The notes under the pieces were generated by a model. The model saw only the letters and a list, made by a program, of their open reading frames with translations. It made no database searches and had not been told where the DNA came from. From NCBI GenBank assembly GCA_013822265.1, contig PNKD01000025.1, positions 1-39,963 on the forward strand: DNA of 39,963 bases, read 5' to 3'. This document shows, piece by piece, positions 1 through 11,299 of this stretch (positions are counted from its first letter, which is position 1; every line of letters starts with the position of its first letter). This DNA is from Leptothrix sp. (in: b-proteobacteria). Lineage in GTDB: Bacteria; Pseudomonadota; Gammaproteobacteria; Burkholderiales; Burkholderiaceae_C. Both the position numbers and the translations under genes were made by a program.

Positions 1-103
1 GACTCTCTCTTCTTCGCACTCCCGGCTCGTGCCGCGCGGGCCCGGATGGGCGGGCGTAGAGTCCGTCCCGGCGCTGCGTTGGCGCTCCAGGGGCGGCCCG
101 AAC

Positions 104-1288
104 ATGAAGACCGACGATCTGCGCGGCGCGGCGCGCCTGGCCACCGAGGCCACCGCCGGCCTCACCGATCTCGTCGAGGCGATGCACGAGCGCATCGCCC
201 GCGTGCCGGGGCTGGGCCGCGTGCTGGACGGCCGCACAGCCGGCATCACCGGCCTCGTCTACCAGAGCATCCGCGGCGTGACCCGGGTCGTGGGTGGCAC
301 GGTCGACGGGCTGCTGGGCCTCATCGCGCCGGCCCTGTCGGCCGCCGAGCCCGGCGCGATGCCGAGCCCCGAACGAGAAGCCGTGGTGTCTGCGCTCAAC
401 GGCGTGCTGGGCGACCACCTGGCCGCCAGCGCCAACCCGCTGGCCATCGCCATGGCCCTGCGCCACGACGGCCGCGCGCTGCCGCTCGAGCGCGCGGCGC
501 TGGCCCAGCGCCTGCCCGACGCCGCGCCCGTGCTGCTGGTGCTGGTGCACGGCCTGTGCATGAACCACCTGCAGTGGCGGCGCGCCGGCCACGACCACGG
601 CAGCGGCCTGGCCACCGCGCTGGGCGCCACGGCGGTCTACCTGCACTACAACACCGGCCTGCCCATCGCCGAGAACGGCCGTCTCTTCGCCGGCCTGATG
701 CAACGGCTTGTCGACGCCTGGCCGGTGCCGCTGCAGCGCGTGGTGCTGCTCACCCACAGCATGGGCGGGCTGGTGGCGCGGCGCGCGCTGCAGCAGGCGC
801 AGGCCGACGGGCAGGGCTGGGCGGCGCGTGTCGACGACCTGGTGTTCCTCGGCACGCCGCACCACGGCGCGCCACTCGAGCGCGCCGGCCACGGCGTCGA
901 CCTGCTGCTGGGCGCCGCGCCCTACGCCGCGCCGCTGGCGCGCCTGGGCCGCGTGCGCAGCGCCGGCATCACCGACCTGCGCCACGGCCTGTCGGGCCCC
1001 GGCCAGGCGCCGCTGCCGCTGCCCGCCGGGCCGCGCTGCTGGGCCGTGGCCGCCACGCTGGGCGAAGGCAGCGGCGCGCTGAAGGGCCGGCTGTTGGGCG
1101 ACGGCCTGGTGACGGTGGACAGCGCGCTGGGCCGCCACCGCGACCCCAGCCATGCCTTGGCGTTGCCGGCGGACCATGTGTGCGTGGTGCCCGCCACCGG
1201 CCACCTGGACCTGCTGTCCAGCCCCGCCGTGGCGACGCAGCTGCAGTGCTGGCTGGCCGCTGCGGCCGCGCCGCTGCCTATGCCCTGA
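104..1288 (+). CDS. alpha/beta hydrolase, lipase-like (PGAP1/triacylglycerol lipase type)
   Basis: 394 aa. The frame is open from position 29, but the ATG at 104 (MKTDDLRG) is the likelier start because the 25 residues before it look like untranslated GC-rich leader. The hydrolase core begins near residue 143 with VLLVLVHGLCMNH, the oxyanion-hole strand. The nucleophile elbow is LTHSMGG, with the catalytic Ser near residue 219. It is followed by LVFLGTPHHGAP, a signature of lipases and PGAP1-like esterases. A late ATGHLDLL motif probably supplies the catalytic His. The N-terminal 100 residues are helical and Gly/Ala rich, with no signal peptide, so it is likely cytoplasmic. By family it should cleave an ester or lipid substrate, which cannot be named from sequence. 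It converges on the next gene with only 14 bp between stop codons. Confidence 0.85.
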   Translation: MKTDDLRGAARLATEATAGLTDLVEAMHERIARVPGLGRVLDGRTAGITGLVYQSIRGVTRVVGGTVDGLLGLIAPALSAAEPGAMPSPEREAVVSALNGVLGDHLAASANPLAIAMALRHDGRALPLERAALAQRLPDAAPVLLVLVHGLCMNHLQWRRAGHDHGSGLATALGATAVYLHYNTGLPIAENGRLFAGLMQRLVDAWPVPLQRVVLLTHSMGGLVARRALQQAQADGQGWAARVDDLVFLGTPHHGAPLERAGHGVDLLLGAAPYAAPLARLGRVRSAGITDLRHGLSGPGQAPLPLPAGPRCWAVAATLGEGSGALKGRLLGDGLVTVDSALGRHRDPSHALALPADHVCVVPATGHLDLLSSPAVATQLQCWLAAAAAPLPMP

Positions 1289-1302
1289 ACCGCGCCGGGC
1301 CG

Positions 1303-2142
1303 TCAGCGCCGCCGCGGGTCTTGCGGCAGCTTCACGCCATGGGTGTCGAGCACACGGGCCAGGTCGCGGCCGATCACCGGCTTGGCCAGCGTGCCGTCGC
1401 AGCCGGCGAGCTCGGCGCGCACGCGGTCCACCGGCCGCCACATCGCCGACACGAGCACGCGCACCGTGGCCGCGATGCCGGCGCGCCGGCCGGTGTCGCG
1501 CGCGCTCTCGAAGAGGTCGTGCACCGCGCCGTCGATGGCGCCCGGCGGCACGGCGACGAAGGCCGCCGCAAACGGGTGATGCGCCGCCAGCAGGGCGCCC
1601 TGCGCCAGGCTGGCCACCGGCCGCACGCGGAAGCCGAAAGCGCTCAGCAACTCGTCGAGGTGGTGGCGGGCGTCGGCATCGGCCTCGACGACCAGGATGT
1701 CGCTCACCACCAGCGGCAGCGTGGCGGCCAGGCGCGCCTGGCGCACGGCGGCGCGCCGGGCCGACTTGATGGCGGCGCGCCCGGCACGGTCGGCGGCAAA
1801 GGGGTTGCTGGCAGGGGCCGCGGCGCCAGGCGACGTGGGCGGCGCAGGCGGCGCCTGGGCCGTCGAATGACCGAAGGGCGAGGGCAAGAGGATCTCGCGC
1901 ACGCTCACGTCGGGCAGCGCGGCCTGTCTGTCGGGCATGGCGCGCGGTGCGGCCGGCGCCTGGCCGAGTTCGTCGAACCACAGCGCGCTGGCCTGGAAGT
2001 CGTCCACCGGAGTGTCGCGGTGCGCGCCGGGCAGCGTGGCCGGCACCGTGTCGCCCTCGGCCAGCGCAGCGCCGCAGGCCACGCACCAGCGCGCCCCGGG
2101 CGGGCGGGTGCCACTGCAGACAGGGCATGGGCGTGCAGGCAT
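1303..2142 (-). CDS. zinc-ribbon protein with degenerate response-regulator receiver domain
   Basis: 279 aa. The N-terminus has a zinc-ribbon knuckle pair, CPVC at residues 6-9 and CVAC at 20-23. A low-complexity Ala/Pro linker runs to about residue 145. The C-terminal ~120 residues have the outline of a CheY-like receiver: SDILVVEADADARHHL as strand 1 with acidic residues, a FRV.PVAS strand 2, and a terminal TLAKPV that keeps the conserved Lys-Pro. The strand-3 segment where the phospho-acceptor Asp should lie reads FAAAFVAVPP, with no Asp. This is therefore probably a phosphorylation-independent pseudo-receiver. No output domain or HTH is visible, and the partner is unknown. It is transcribed divergently from the radical SAM gene across about 120 bp. 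Fold assignment is by motif reading only. Confidence 0.75.
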   Translation of the reverse strand: MPARPCPVCSGTRPPGARWCVACGAALAEGDTVPATLPGAHRDTPVDDFQASALWFDELGQAPAAPRAMPDRQAALPDVSVREILLPSPFGHSTAQAPPAPPTSPGAAAPASNPFAADRAGRAAIKSARRAAVRQARLAATLPLVVSDILVVEADADARHHLDELLSAFGFRVRPVASLAQGALLAAHHPFAAAFVAVPPGAIDGAVHDLFESARDTGRRAGIAATVRVLVSAMWRPVDRVRAELAGCDGTLAKPVIGRDLARVLDTHGVKLPQDPRRR

Positions 2143-2217
2143 CGAGTGCCCATTCTGCGAGCACCCGCCGCCGGCTGCACGCCGGCATGCCTGTCCCGGT
2201 GAGCAGGCGCAAGGGGG

Positions 2218-2246
2218 TTGACAATCGGCCCGCCTCGCCCTCTAGA
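2218..2246 (+). promoter_or_regulatory. sigma70-like promoter for the radical SAM gene
   Basis: A perfect TTGACA lies at 2218-2223, followed by a 17-bp spacer and TCTAGA at 2241-2246 as a weak -10 (three of six consensus positions). A start point around 2253 would leave only about ten bases before the ATG at 2264, so the message would have a very short leader. Confidence 0.45.
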
Positions 2247-2263
2247 CGCTGCCCGCCTTCACG

Positions 2264-4180
2264 ATGCCTGCCGCCCCGTCGCGCGTGCTGTCGCTCATCC
2301 CGCCGATGACGCAGCTCAACACGCCCTACCCGTCCACCGCCTACCTCACGGGCTTCCTGCGCTCGCGCGGGGTGCACGCGGCGCAGGCCGACCTGGCGCT
2401 GGCGCTGATCCTCGAGCTGCTCTCGCGCCCGGGGCTGCAGGCGGTGCGGGCCGGCATCGACGCGCTGCCCGAGCGCAGCGGTCTCGTGCAGGGTTTCGTC
2501 GACACCTTCGACGACTACCTGGCGACCATCGAGCCCACGCTGGCCTTCCTGCAGGGCCGCGACGCCACGCTGGCGCACCGCATCGCCAGCCGCGGCCTGC
2601 TGCCCGAGGGCCCGCGCTTCGCGACGCTGGAGGACTACGCCGATGCGTCCGACGCCGAGGCCGGCGGCGACACGCTGGCCTGGGCCTTCGGCGCGCTGGG
2701 CGTGCAGGACCGCGCGCGCCATCTCGCCACGCTCTACCTCAACGACATCGCCGACGTGCTGAAGGCCGCCGTCGACCCACGCTTCGAATTCGTGCGCTAT
2801 GCCGAAAGCCTGGCGATGAGCCAGCCCAGCTTCGACCCGCTGGCCGCCGCGCTGGCGGCACCGCCCAACCTCGTCGACGGGACGCTGCGCCGGCTCACCC
2901 TGCAGGCGCTGGCGCAGCACCGGCCCAGCGTGGTGCTGCTGTCGGTGCCTTTCCCCGGCGCCGCCTACTCGGCCTTTCGCATCGCGCAGGCCATCAAGGC
3001 GCACGACCCGGCCATCGTCACCGTGCTGGGCGGCGGCTGGGTCAACACCGAACTGCGCGAGCTGAAGGAGCCGCGCGTCTTCGACTTCTTCGATTTCGTC
3101 ACGCTGGACGCCGGCGAGCGCCCGCTGCTGGCGCTGCTGGACCACCTGCAGGGCCGGCGCTCGGCGCAGCGGCTGGTGCGCACCTACCTGCGCCCGGCAG
3201 GCAGCGGCGAGGTGCGCTACGTCAACTTCGCCGAGCCCGAGGTGGCTTTCGACGACGTCGGCACGCCCACCTGGGACGGCCTGCCGCTGGACCGGTACCT
3301 GTCGCTGCTGGACATGCTCAACCCCATGCACCGGCTGTGGAGCGACGGGCGTTGGAACAAGCTCACCGTGGCCCACGGCTGCTACTGGAAGAAGTGCAGC
3401 TTCTGCGACGTCAGCCTCGACTACATCGCGCGCTACGACGCCGCCACGGCCCAGACGCTGTGCGACCGCATCGAGGCCATCGTCGCCGAGACCGGGCAGA
3501 CGGGCTTTCACTTCGTCGACGAGGCCGCGCCGCCCAAGAGCCTGAAGGCGCTGGCCGCCGAGATCCGGCGGCGGCGGCTGGCGATCAGCTGGTGGGGCAA
3601 CATCCGCTTCGAGAAGACCTTCACGCCGCAGCTGTGCCACGAGCTCGCCGACAGTGGCTGCATCGCCATCAGCGGTGGGCTCGAGGTGGCCTCCGACCGG
3701 CTGCTGGCGCTGATGAAGAAAGGCGTCTCGGTCGACCAGGTGGCACGCGTGACGCGCGGTTTCAGCCAGGCCGGCGTGCTGGTGCACGCCTACCTGATGT
3801 ACGGCTTCCCGACGCAGACGGTGCAAGATACGGTGGACGCGCTGGAGCTCGTGCGCCAGCTCTTCGTCAACGGCTGCCTGCAGAGCGGCTTCTGGCACCG
3901 CTTCACCTGCACCGTGCACTCACCGGTGGGGCTGGACCCGGCGGCGTACGGCGTGACGCTGGTGCCACAGCCCGTGTCGACCTTCGGCCGCAACGACATC
4001 GGCTTCGTCGACCCCACCGGCACCGACCACGACGCGCTGGGCGCGGGGCTGAAGAAGGCGCTCTACAACTACATGCACGGCATCGGGCTGGAAGACGACG
4101 TGCGCGTGTGGTTCCCGTTCACGGTGCCCAAGACCAAGGTGGCGCGGCGGCGCATCGAGCGCGCGCTGGCCGGGCCCTGA
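2264..4180 (+). CDS. B12-binding-domain radical SAM protein
   Basis: 638 aa. The N-terminal half resembles the cobalamin-binding Rossmann region of B12-dependent radical SAM enzymes: an early RVLSLIPPMTQLNTPYPS segment, then PSVVLLSVPFPGAAYSAFRIA and VTVLGGGWVNTE near residues 222-262. The radical SAM core starts with HGCYWKKCSFCD, Cys 373, 378 and 381, spaced CX4CX2C rather than the canonical CX3CX2C. Later core motifs follow: HFVDEAAPPKSL, ISWWGNIRFEK, and AISGGLEVASDRLL, which matches the SAM-binding GxE region. No DxHxxG motif is evident in the cobalamin region, so B12 may bind base-off or not at all. Substrate and product are unknown. It stands alone between a divergent neighbour and a convergent terminator. 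The ATG at 2264 has no strong ribosome-binding site. Confidence 0.85.
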   Translation: MPAAPSRVLSLIPPMTQLNTPYPSTAYLTGFLRSRGVHAAQADLALALILELLSRPGLQAVRAGIDALPERSGLVQGFVDTFDDYLATIEPTLAFLQGRDATLAHRIASRGLLPEGPRFATLEDYADASDAEAGGDTLAWAFGALGVQDRARHLATLYLNDIADVLKAAVDPRFEFVRYAESLAMSQPSFDPLAAALAAPPNLVDGTLRRLTLQALAQHRPSVVLLSVPFPGAAYSAFRIAQAIKAHDPAIVTVLGGGWVNTELRELKEPRVFDFFDFVTLDAGERPLLALLDHLQGRRSAQRLVRTYLRPAGSGEVRYVNFAEPEVAFDDVGTPTWDGLPLDRYLSLLDMLNPMHRLWSDGRWNKLTVAHGCYWKKCSFCDVSLDYIARYDAATAQTLCDRIEAIVAETGQTGFHFVDEAAPPKSLKALAAEIRRRRLAISWWGNIRFEKTFTPQLCHELADSGCIAISGGLEVASDRLLALMKKGVSVDQVARVTRGFSQAGVLVHAYLMYGFPTQTVQDTVDALELVRQLFVNGCLQSGFWHRFTCTVHSPVGLDPAAYGVTLVPQPVSTFGRNDIGFVDPTGTDHDALGAGLKKALYNYMHGIGLEDDVRVWFPFTVPKTKVARRRIERALAGP

Positions 4181-4181
4181 G

Positions 4182-4215
4182 GGCGCCGCGCCGGCAGGCA
4201 CGCCGGCACGGCGCC
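4182..4215. terminator. hairpin between convergent genes, probable bidirectional terminator
   Basis: Arms 4182-4195 (GGCGCCGCGCCGGC) and 4202-4215 pair at 13 of 14 positions around a 6-base loop. It fills the 39-bp gap between the stop codons of the radical SAM gene and the M16 gene. There is no T-run on either side, as is common in very GC-rich genomes. Confidence 0.6.
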
Positions 4216-4219
4216 GCCG

Positions 4220-5650
4220 TCACTTCGGCGGCTCGACGAAGTCGCCGAAGGCCTTCAGCTGCGCGGCCACCGCGGCCGGGTCGCCGACGACGACGATGCT
4301 CTGCGCCTCGGGCGCGAAGTACTTGCGGCCCATTTCGCGCACCTGCGCCGCGCTGACCCGCTGCAGCCGCGGTACGAACTGCCCCAGGAAGTCGGGCGGC
4401 AGGCCGACGAGCCAGTTGCGCGCCAGCGTCGCGGCCAGACCGGCCTGCTGCTGTATGCCCAGCAGCGTGGTGCCGGCGAGGTAGCGCTTGTTGAGCTGCA
4501 GTTCGTCGGCCGGCACGAGCTCGCTGCCCAGGCGCCGGTACTCGGCGACGAACTCGGCCAGCGCGGCGCCCGTGACCTCGTTGCGCACGTCGGCACCGCC
4601 GACGATGCTGCCGCCGTGGCGCAGGCTGCGCGCACCGGCCGAGGCGCCGTAGGTGTAGCCCTTCTCTTCGCGCAAGTTGAGGTTGATGCGGCTGGTGAAG
4701 CCGCCGCCCAGCACGGTGCTGGCCAGGCGCAGCGCCACGTCGTCGGGCGTGCTGGCCGGTGCGCCGGGGCGGCCCAGGCGCACGGTGGCCTGCACGCTGC
4801 CCGGGCGGTCGAGCAGCAGGCGTTGCGCCGGCATGGCGGGCGGCGGCGCCGGCGGCTCGGGCGCTGCCTCGCCCTCGGCACGCCAGTCGCCGAAGGCCGC
4901 CTGCACCCAGCCGCGCACCTGGGCCGGCGTGACGCGCCCGGCGACGATGAGCAGCGTGCGGTCGGGCCGAAAGCGGCGTGCATGCTCGGCGCGCAGCGCC
5001 TGGGCGGTGGTGGCCAGGATGGACGCCTCGGTGGGCTGGATGCGGCCGTAGGCGTGGCCGCCGTAGATGGCCTTGGCGAGCGCGCCCTCGGCGCGGAAGC
5101 CCGGCGTCGCCATCGCCGCCTTCAAGCCCTGCAGCGCGTTCTCGCGCGCCAGCGCCACCTCCTTCTCGGCGAAGGCAGGCTGGCGTGCCACCTCGGCGAG
5201 CAGCCGGATCAGCGGCTCGGCGCGCGACGACAGCGCGTTGGCGTTGAGCAGCAGGCCGTCGGGCGCGGCCGCGGCGCCCAGCGTGCCGCCCAGCGCCTGC
5301 ACGGCCTCGGCCAGCGCGCGCGCATCGCGTTGCTGGGTGCCTTCGTTCATCAGGTCGGCCAGCAGGCTGGCCTGGCCCGGCCGGTCGGCGGCGTCGGCGC
5401 CGTGGCCGGCGCCCCGCACCACCAGCAGCGTGTCGACGCGCGGCGGGCCGTTGCGCGGCAGCACCCACAGCTGCAGGCCGTTGGCCAGCGTGTGGCGCTG
5501 CACGTTCAGCGGCGGCAGCGGCCGGTCGGCGCCGAAGGGCGGCAGGGTGTCGGCCGGTGCAGAGTCTGCAGCGGTCGCGGCAGTGGCGGCGGTAGCGAGC
5601 GTCAGCATGGCCAGCAGCGTGGCGATGAGTTTCGGTGCGCGTTTCATCAT
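4220..5650 (-). CDS. exported M16-family peptidase-like protein, inactive-type chain
   Basis: 476 aa, starting MMKRAPK. The start is chosen because the ATG at 5650 overlaps the upstream stop as ATGA and has CAGGAG 7 bases before it. Residues 1-28 form a signal peptide ending in an Ala/Thr-rich stretch. Two M16 domains follow: the first contains VQRHTLANGLQLWVLP, the second INLNLREEKGYTYGASAG, which holds the family's C-terminal R/Y pair. The place of the zinc motif HxxEH reads SLLADLMNEGT, so the metal ligands are missing. This is the known pattern of the non-catalytic partner in paired M16 proteases such as the beta chain of mitochondrial processing peptidase. It is translationally coupled to the catalytic-type gene upstream, so a periplasmic heterodimer is likely. 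Confidence 0.9.
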   Translation of the reverse strand: MMKRAPKLIATLLAMLTLATAATAATAADSAPADTLPPFGADRPLPPLNVQRHTLANGLQLWVLPRNGPPRVDTLLVVRGAGHGADAADRPGQASLLADLMNEGTQQRDARALAEAVQALGGTLGAAAAPDGLLLNANALSSRAEPLIRLLAEVARQPAFAEKEVALARENALQGLKAAMATPGFRAEGALAKAIYGGHAYGRIQPTEASILATTAQALRAEHARRFRPDRTLLIVAGRVTPAQVRGWVQAAFGDWRAEGEAAPEPPAPPPAMPAQRLLLDRPGSVQATVRLGRPGAPASTPDDVALRLASTVLGGGFTSRINLNLREEKGYTYGASAGARSLRHGGSIVGGADVRNEVTGAALAEFVAEYRRLGSELVPADELQLNKRYLAGTTLLGIQQQAGLAATLARNWLVGLPPDFLGQFVPRLQRVSAAQVREMGRKYFAPEAQSIVVVGDPAAVAAQLKAFGDFVEPPK

Positions 5651-7113
5651 CGGGCTCCTGAGGCGGCGGGGGCGGGGGCCGAAGCGGCGGCGGACGGCGT
5701 GGCCGTTGGCGCCGATGCGGCACCCGGCGCCGCTTGCGCAGCCTGCGGCCGGCGGTCGATGACGGCGCGCCGCTGCGGCGCCAGATAGTGCGCCGCGACG
5801 CGCTGCACGTCGGCGGCGCTCACGGCCGCTATCCACCGCGGGATGCGCGTCGCCACGCCAGCGTCGCCCCACACCGTATGCAGCCGGGCCAGCACGTCGG
5901 CGCGCTCGACGAAACCTTCGAGCCCGTTGTACCAGTCAGCCAGCAAGCGCGTCTTCACGCGCCGCAGCGCCGCCGCGTCGGGGCCGGCCTTGGCGACCTT
6001 GGCGATCTCTTCGTCCATCGCGGCCAGCACCGCGTCGGCACTGCTGTTCGGCTTGTACATCGCGAACAGCGTGAACAGCGTCGGCCCGCCGTACTCCCAG
6101 GGGCTGGTCAGTCCGTACAGGCTCTCGATGCCGAGCGCGATCTCGCGCCCCTTCACCAGGCCCTGGTACAGCGTGCTGGCGCTGCCGCCGGCCAGCAGTT
6201 CACCGAGCACGGCCATGGGCGCGTGGTCGGCGCTGCCGCGCACCGGCATGTGCCAGGCCGCGGCCAGCGCCGGCACCTGGGCCAGAGCGTCGCCCTGGTT
6301 CAGGCGCCGGGGGGCTTCGAGCGGCGGCTCGCTGAAGTCGGCGCGCGGCGGCACCGGCCGCCTGGCGATGTCGCCGAAGTACTTCTTCGCCAGCGCCAGG
6401 CCGCGCGCCGCCGTCACGTCGCCCACGATGGCCAGCACCGCGTTGTTGGGGCCGTAGAAGTCGCGGTGGAAGGCGCGCACGTCGTCGAGGTTGGCGCGCT
6501 CCAGGTCCTCGAAGCTGCCGTAGCCGTCGTGGCTGTTTTCCCACTTGTCGAAGGCCAGCTGGTTGATGTCTATCCACATGAAGCCGCCGTAGGGGCTGTT
6601 CTTGACGTTGACGCGGATCTCCTCCTTGACCACGTCCTGCTGGTTCTTCAAGGTCTCGGCGTTGAAGTCGAGCGTGCGCATGCGGTCGGCCTCGAGCCAG
6701 AGCATGGTCTCCAGCGCCGAGACCGGCACGGTGTCGATGTAGTTGGTGAAGTCGGCGCGCGTGCTGCCGTTGTTCCAGCCACCGCCGCCGGTGGTGACCT
6801 TGTCGAACACGCCCTTGGGCGCCTTCGGCGTGCCCTGGAACATCAGGTGCTCGAAGAGGTGCGCAAAACCCGTGCGGCCGCGTGGCTCGAGCCGCATGCC
6901 GACGTGGTAGACGACGCTGATGCCCACCACCGGCGTGCTGTGGTCGGGCGAGACGATCACGGTCAGGCCGTTGGCCAGCCGATTGACGCTGATCGGGATG
7001 TCCCAGCGGTCGGCAGCGGGCGTACTGGCGGCAGGCGTGGCGGCAGGCGTGGCGGGCACAGCCAGCGCCGCCAGCGGCAGCAGCAGGGCGAGGAGAAGGG
7101 TGGCAAGGCGCAT
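5647..7113 (-). CDS. exported zinc metallopeptidase, M16 family (pitrilysin-like)
   Basis: 488 aa. The signal peptide is MRLATLLLALLLPLAALA. The inverted zinc motif HLFEH is at residues 85-89 in GFAHLFEHLMFQGT, with the third ligand Glu in VVKEEIR near 164-165. The WNNGSTRADFTNY segment and the DFYGPNNAVLAIVGD strand are typical of the catalytic M16 domain. The C-terminal half holds a second, inactive M16 domain. The protein ends in about 30 Ala/Pro/Ser residues, probably a disordered tail. By family it degrades peptides or unfolded segments in the periplasm. Its stop overlaps the start of the inactive-type M16 gene by 4 bp. The start codon lacks a clear ribosome-binding site. Confidence 0.93.
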   Translation of the reverse strand: MRLATLLLALLLPLAALAVPATPAATPAASTPAADRWDIPISVNRLANGLTVIVSPDHSTPVVGISVVYHVGMRLEPRGRTGFAHLFEHLMFQGTPKAPKGVFDKVTTGGGGWNNGSTRADFTNYIDTVPVSALETMLWLEADRMRTLDFNAETLKNQQDVVKEEIRVNVKNSPYGGFMWIDINQLAFDKWENSHDGYGSFEDLERANLDDVRAFHRDFYGPNNAVLAIVGDVTAARGLALAKKYFGDIARRPVPPRADFSEPPLEAPRRLNQGDALAQVPALAAAWHMPVRGSADHAPMAVLGELLAGGSASTLYQGLVKGREIALGIESLYGLTSPWEYGGPTLFTLFAMYKPNSSADAVLAAMDEEIAKVAKAGPDAAALRRVKTRLLADWYNGLEGFVERADVLARLHTVWGDAGVATRIPRWIAAVSAADVQRVAAHYLAPQRRAVIDRRPQAAQAAPGAASAPTATPSAAASAPAPAASGAR

Positions 7114-7150
7114 GGGAGGCAGCTCGGGGTCGAAGCCGGCCAGTGTGCCT

Positions 7151-7218
7151 CAGCCTGCCTGAGGCGGCCGCAGCCTGCCTGAGGCGGCCGCAGCCTGCCT
7201 GAGGCGGCCGCAGCCCGC

Positions 7219-7220
<2 letters not shown>
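7151..7220. repeat. 20-bp tandem repeat, 3.5 copies
   Basis: Unit CAGCCTGCCTGAGGCGGCCG occurs at 7151-7170, 7171-7190 and 7191-7210 without mismatch, then a half unit at 7211-7220 with one change. Each unit contains near-palindromic GCCTGAGGC and the palindrome CGGCCG. It lies between the stop codon of dbpA (which it touches) and the M16 start, so it may act as a folded terminator for dbpA, or be a slippage product. Confidence 0.9.
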
Positions 7221-8664
<1,444 letters not shown>

Positions 8665-8832
8665 GGGGCGATTGTCGGGCCGCGCCACCTGCGACGGTGC
8701 CGCCCGCCGCAGGCGAGCGCCCGCACGTGCCACGGGCCGGCACCGCCCCCGGCGGCGCTCGGTGCGATCATCGGCAGTGCCGCGCCGGCGCCTCTTCGGC
8801 CCCTGGCGCGGCCCTTTCGCCCCGGAACCCCC

Positions 8833-11064
<2,232 letters not shown>

Positions 11065-11071
11065 CACCAAG

Positions 11072-11170
11072 CCCGCAAGCTCGCTGGCGCTCGCTACCCC
11101 CAGGGGGCCATCCGCGGGCGGCCCGGCAAGGCCGGTTCCGCGGCGGCAAGCCGGGTCGCGGGCGTGTGCG
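11072..11170. repeat. intergenic inverted-repeat element, REP-like
   Basis: The 235-bp gap between the convergent helicase and lipoprotein genes has no gene. It begins with CAAGCTCGCTGGCGCTCGCT followed by the palindrome CCCCCAGGGGG (11097-11107), then a GC-rich stretch bounded by two CCGCGG sites. The GCTCGCT.GCGCTCGCTACCCCC string resembles a dispersed intergenic element I recall from other Burkholderiales genomes; this is memory, not a search. It may double as a transcription terminator. Confidence 0.4.
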
Positions 11171-11299
11171 TCCAGGGTTGCGGAGGTTGCGCCGCCGCAA
11201 CCCGCACGCGCACGCACGGGGAACCCGGCTGCCACGCGCCGGTGTTCGACGCGCGGCCGTGGCTGACGGCGCCGGCCCGGTCGCGCCGAGCTACGACAC

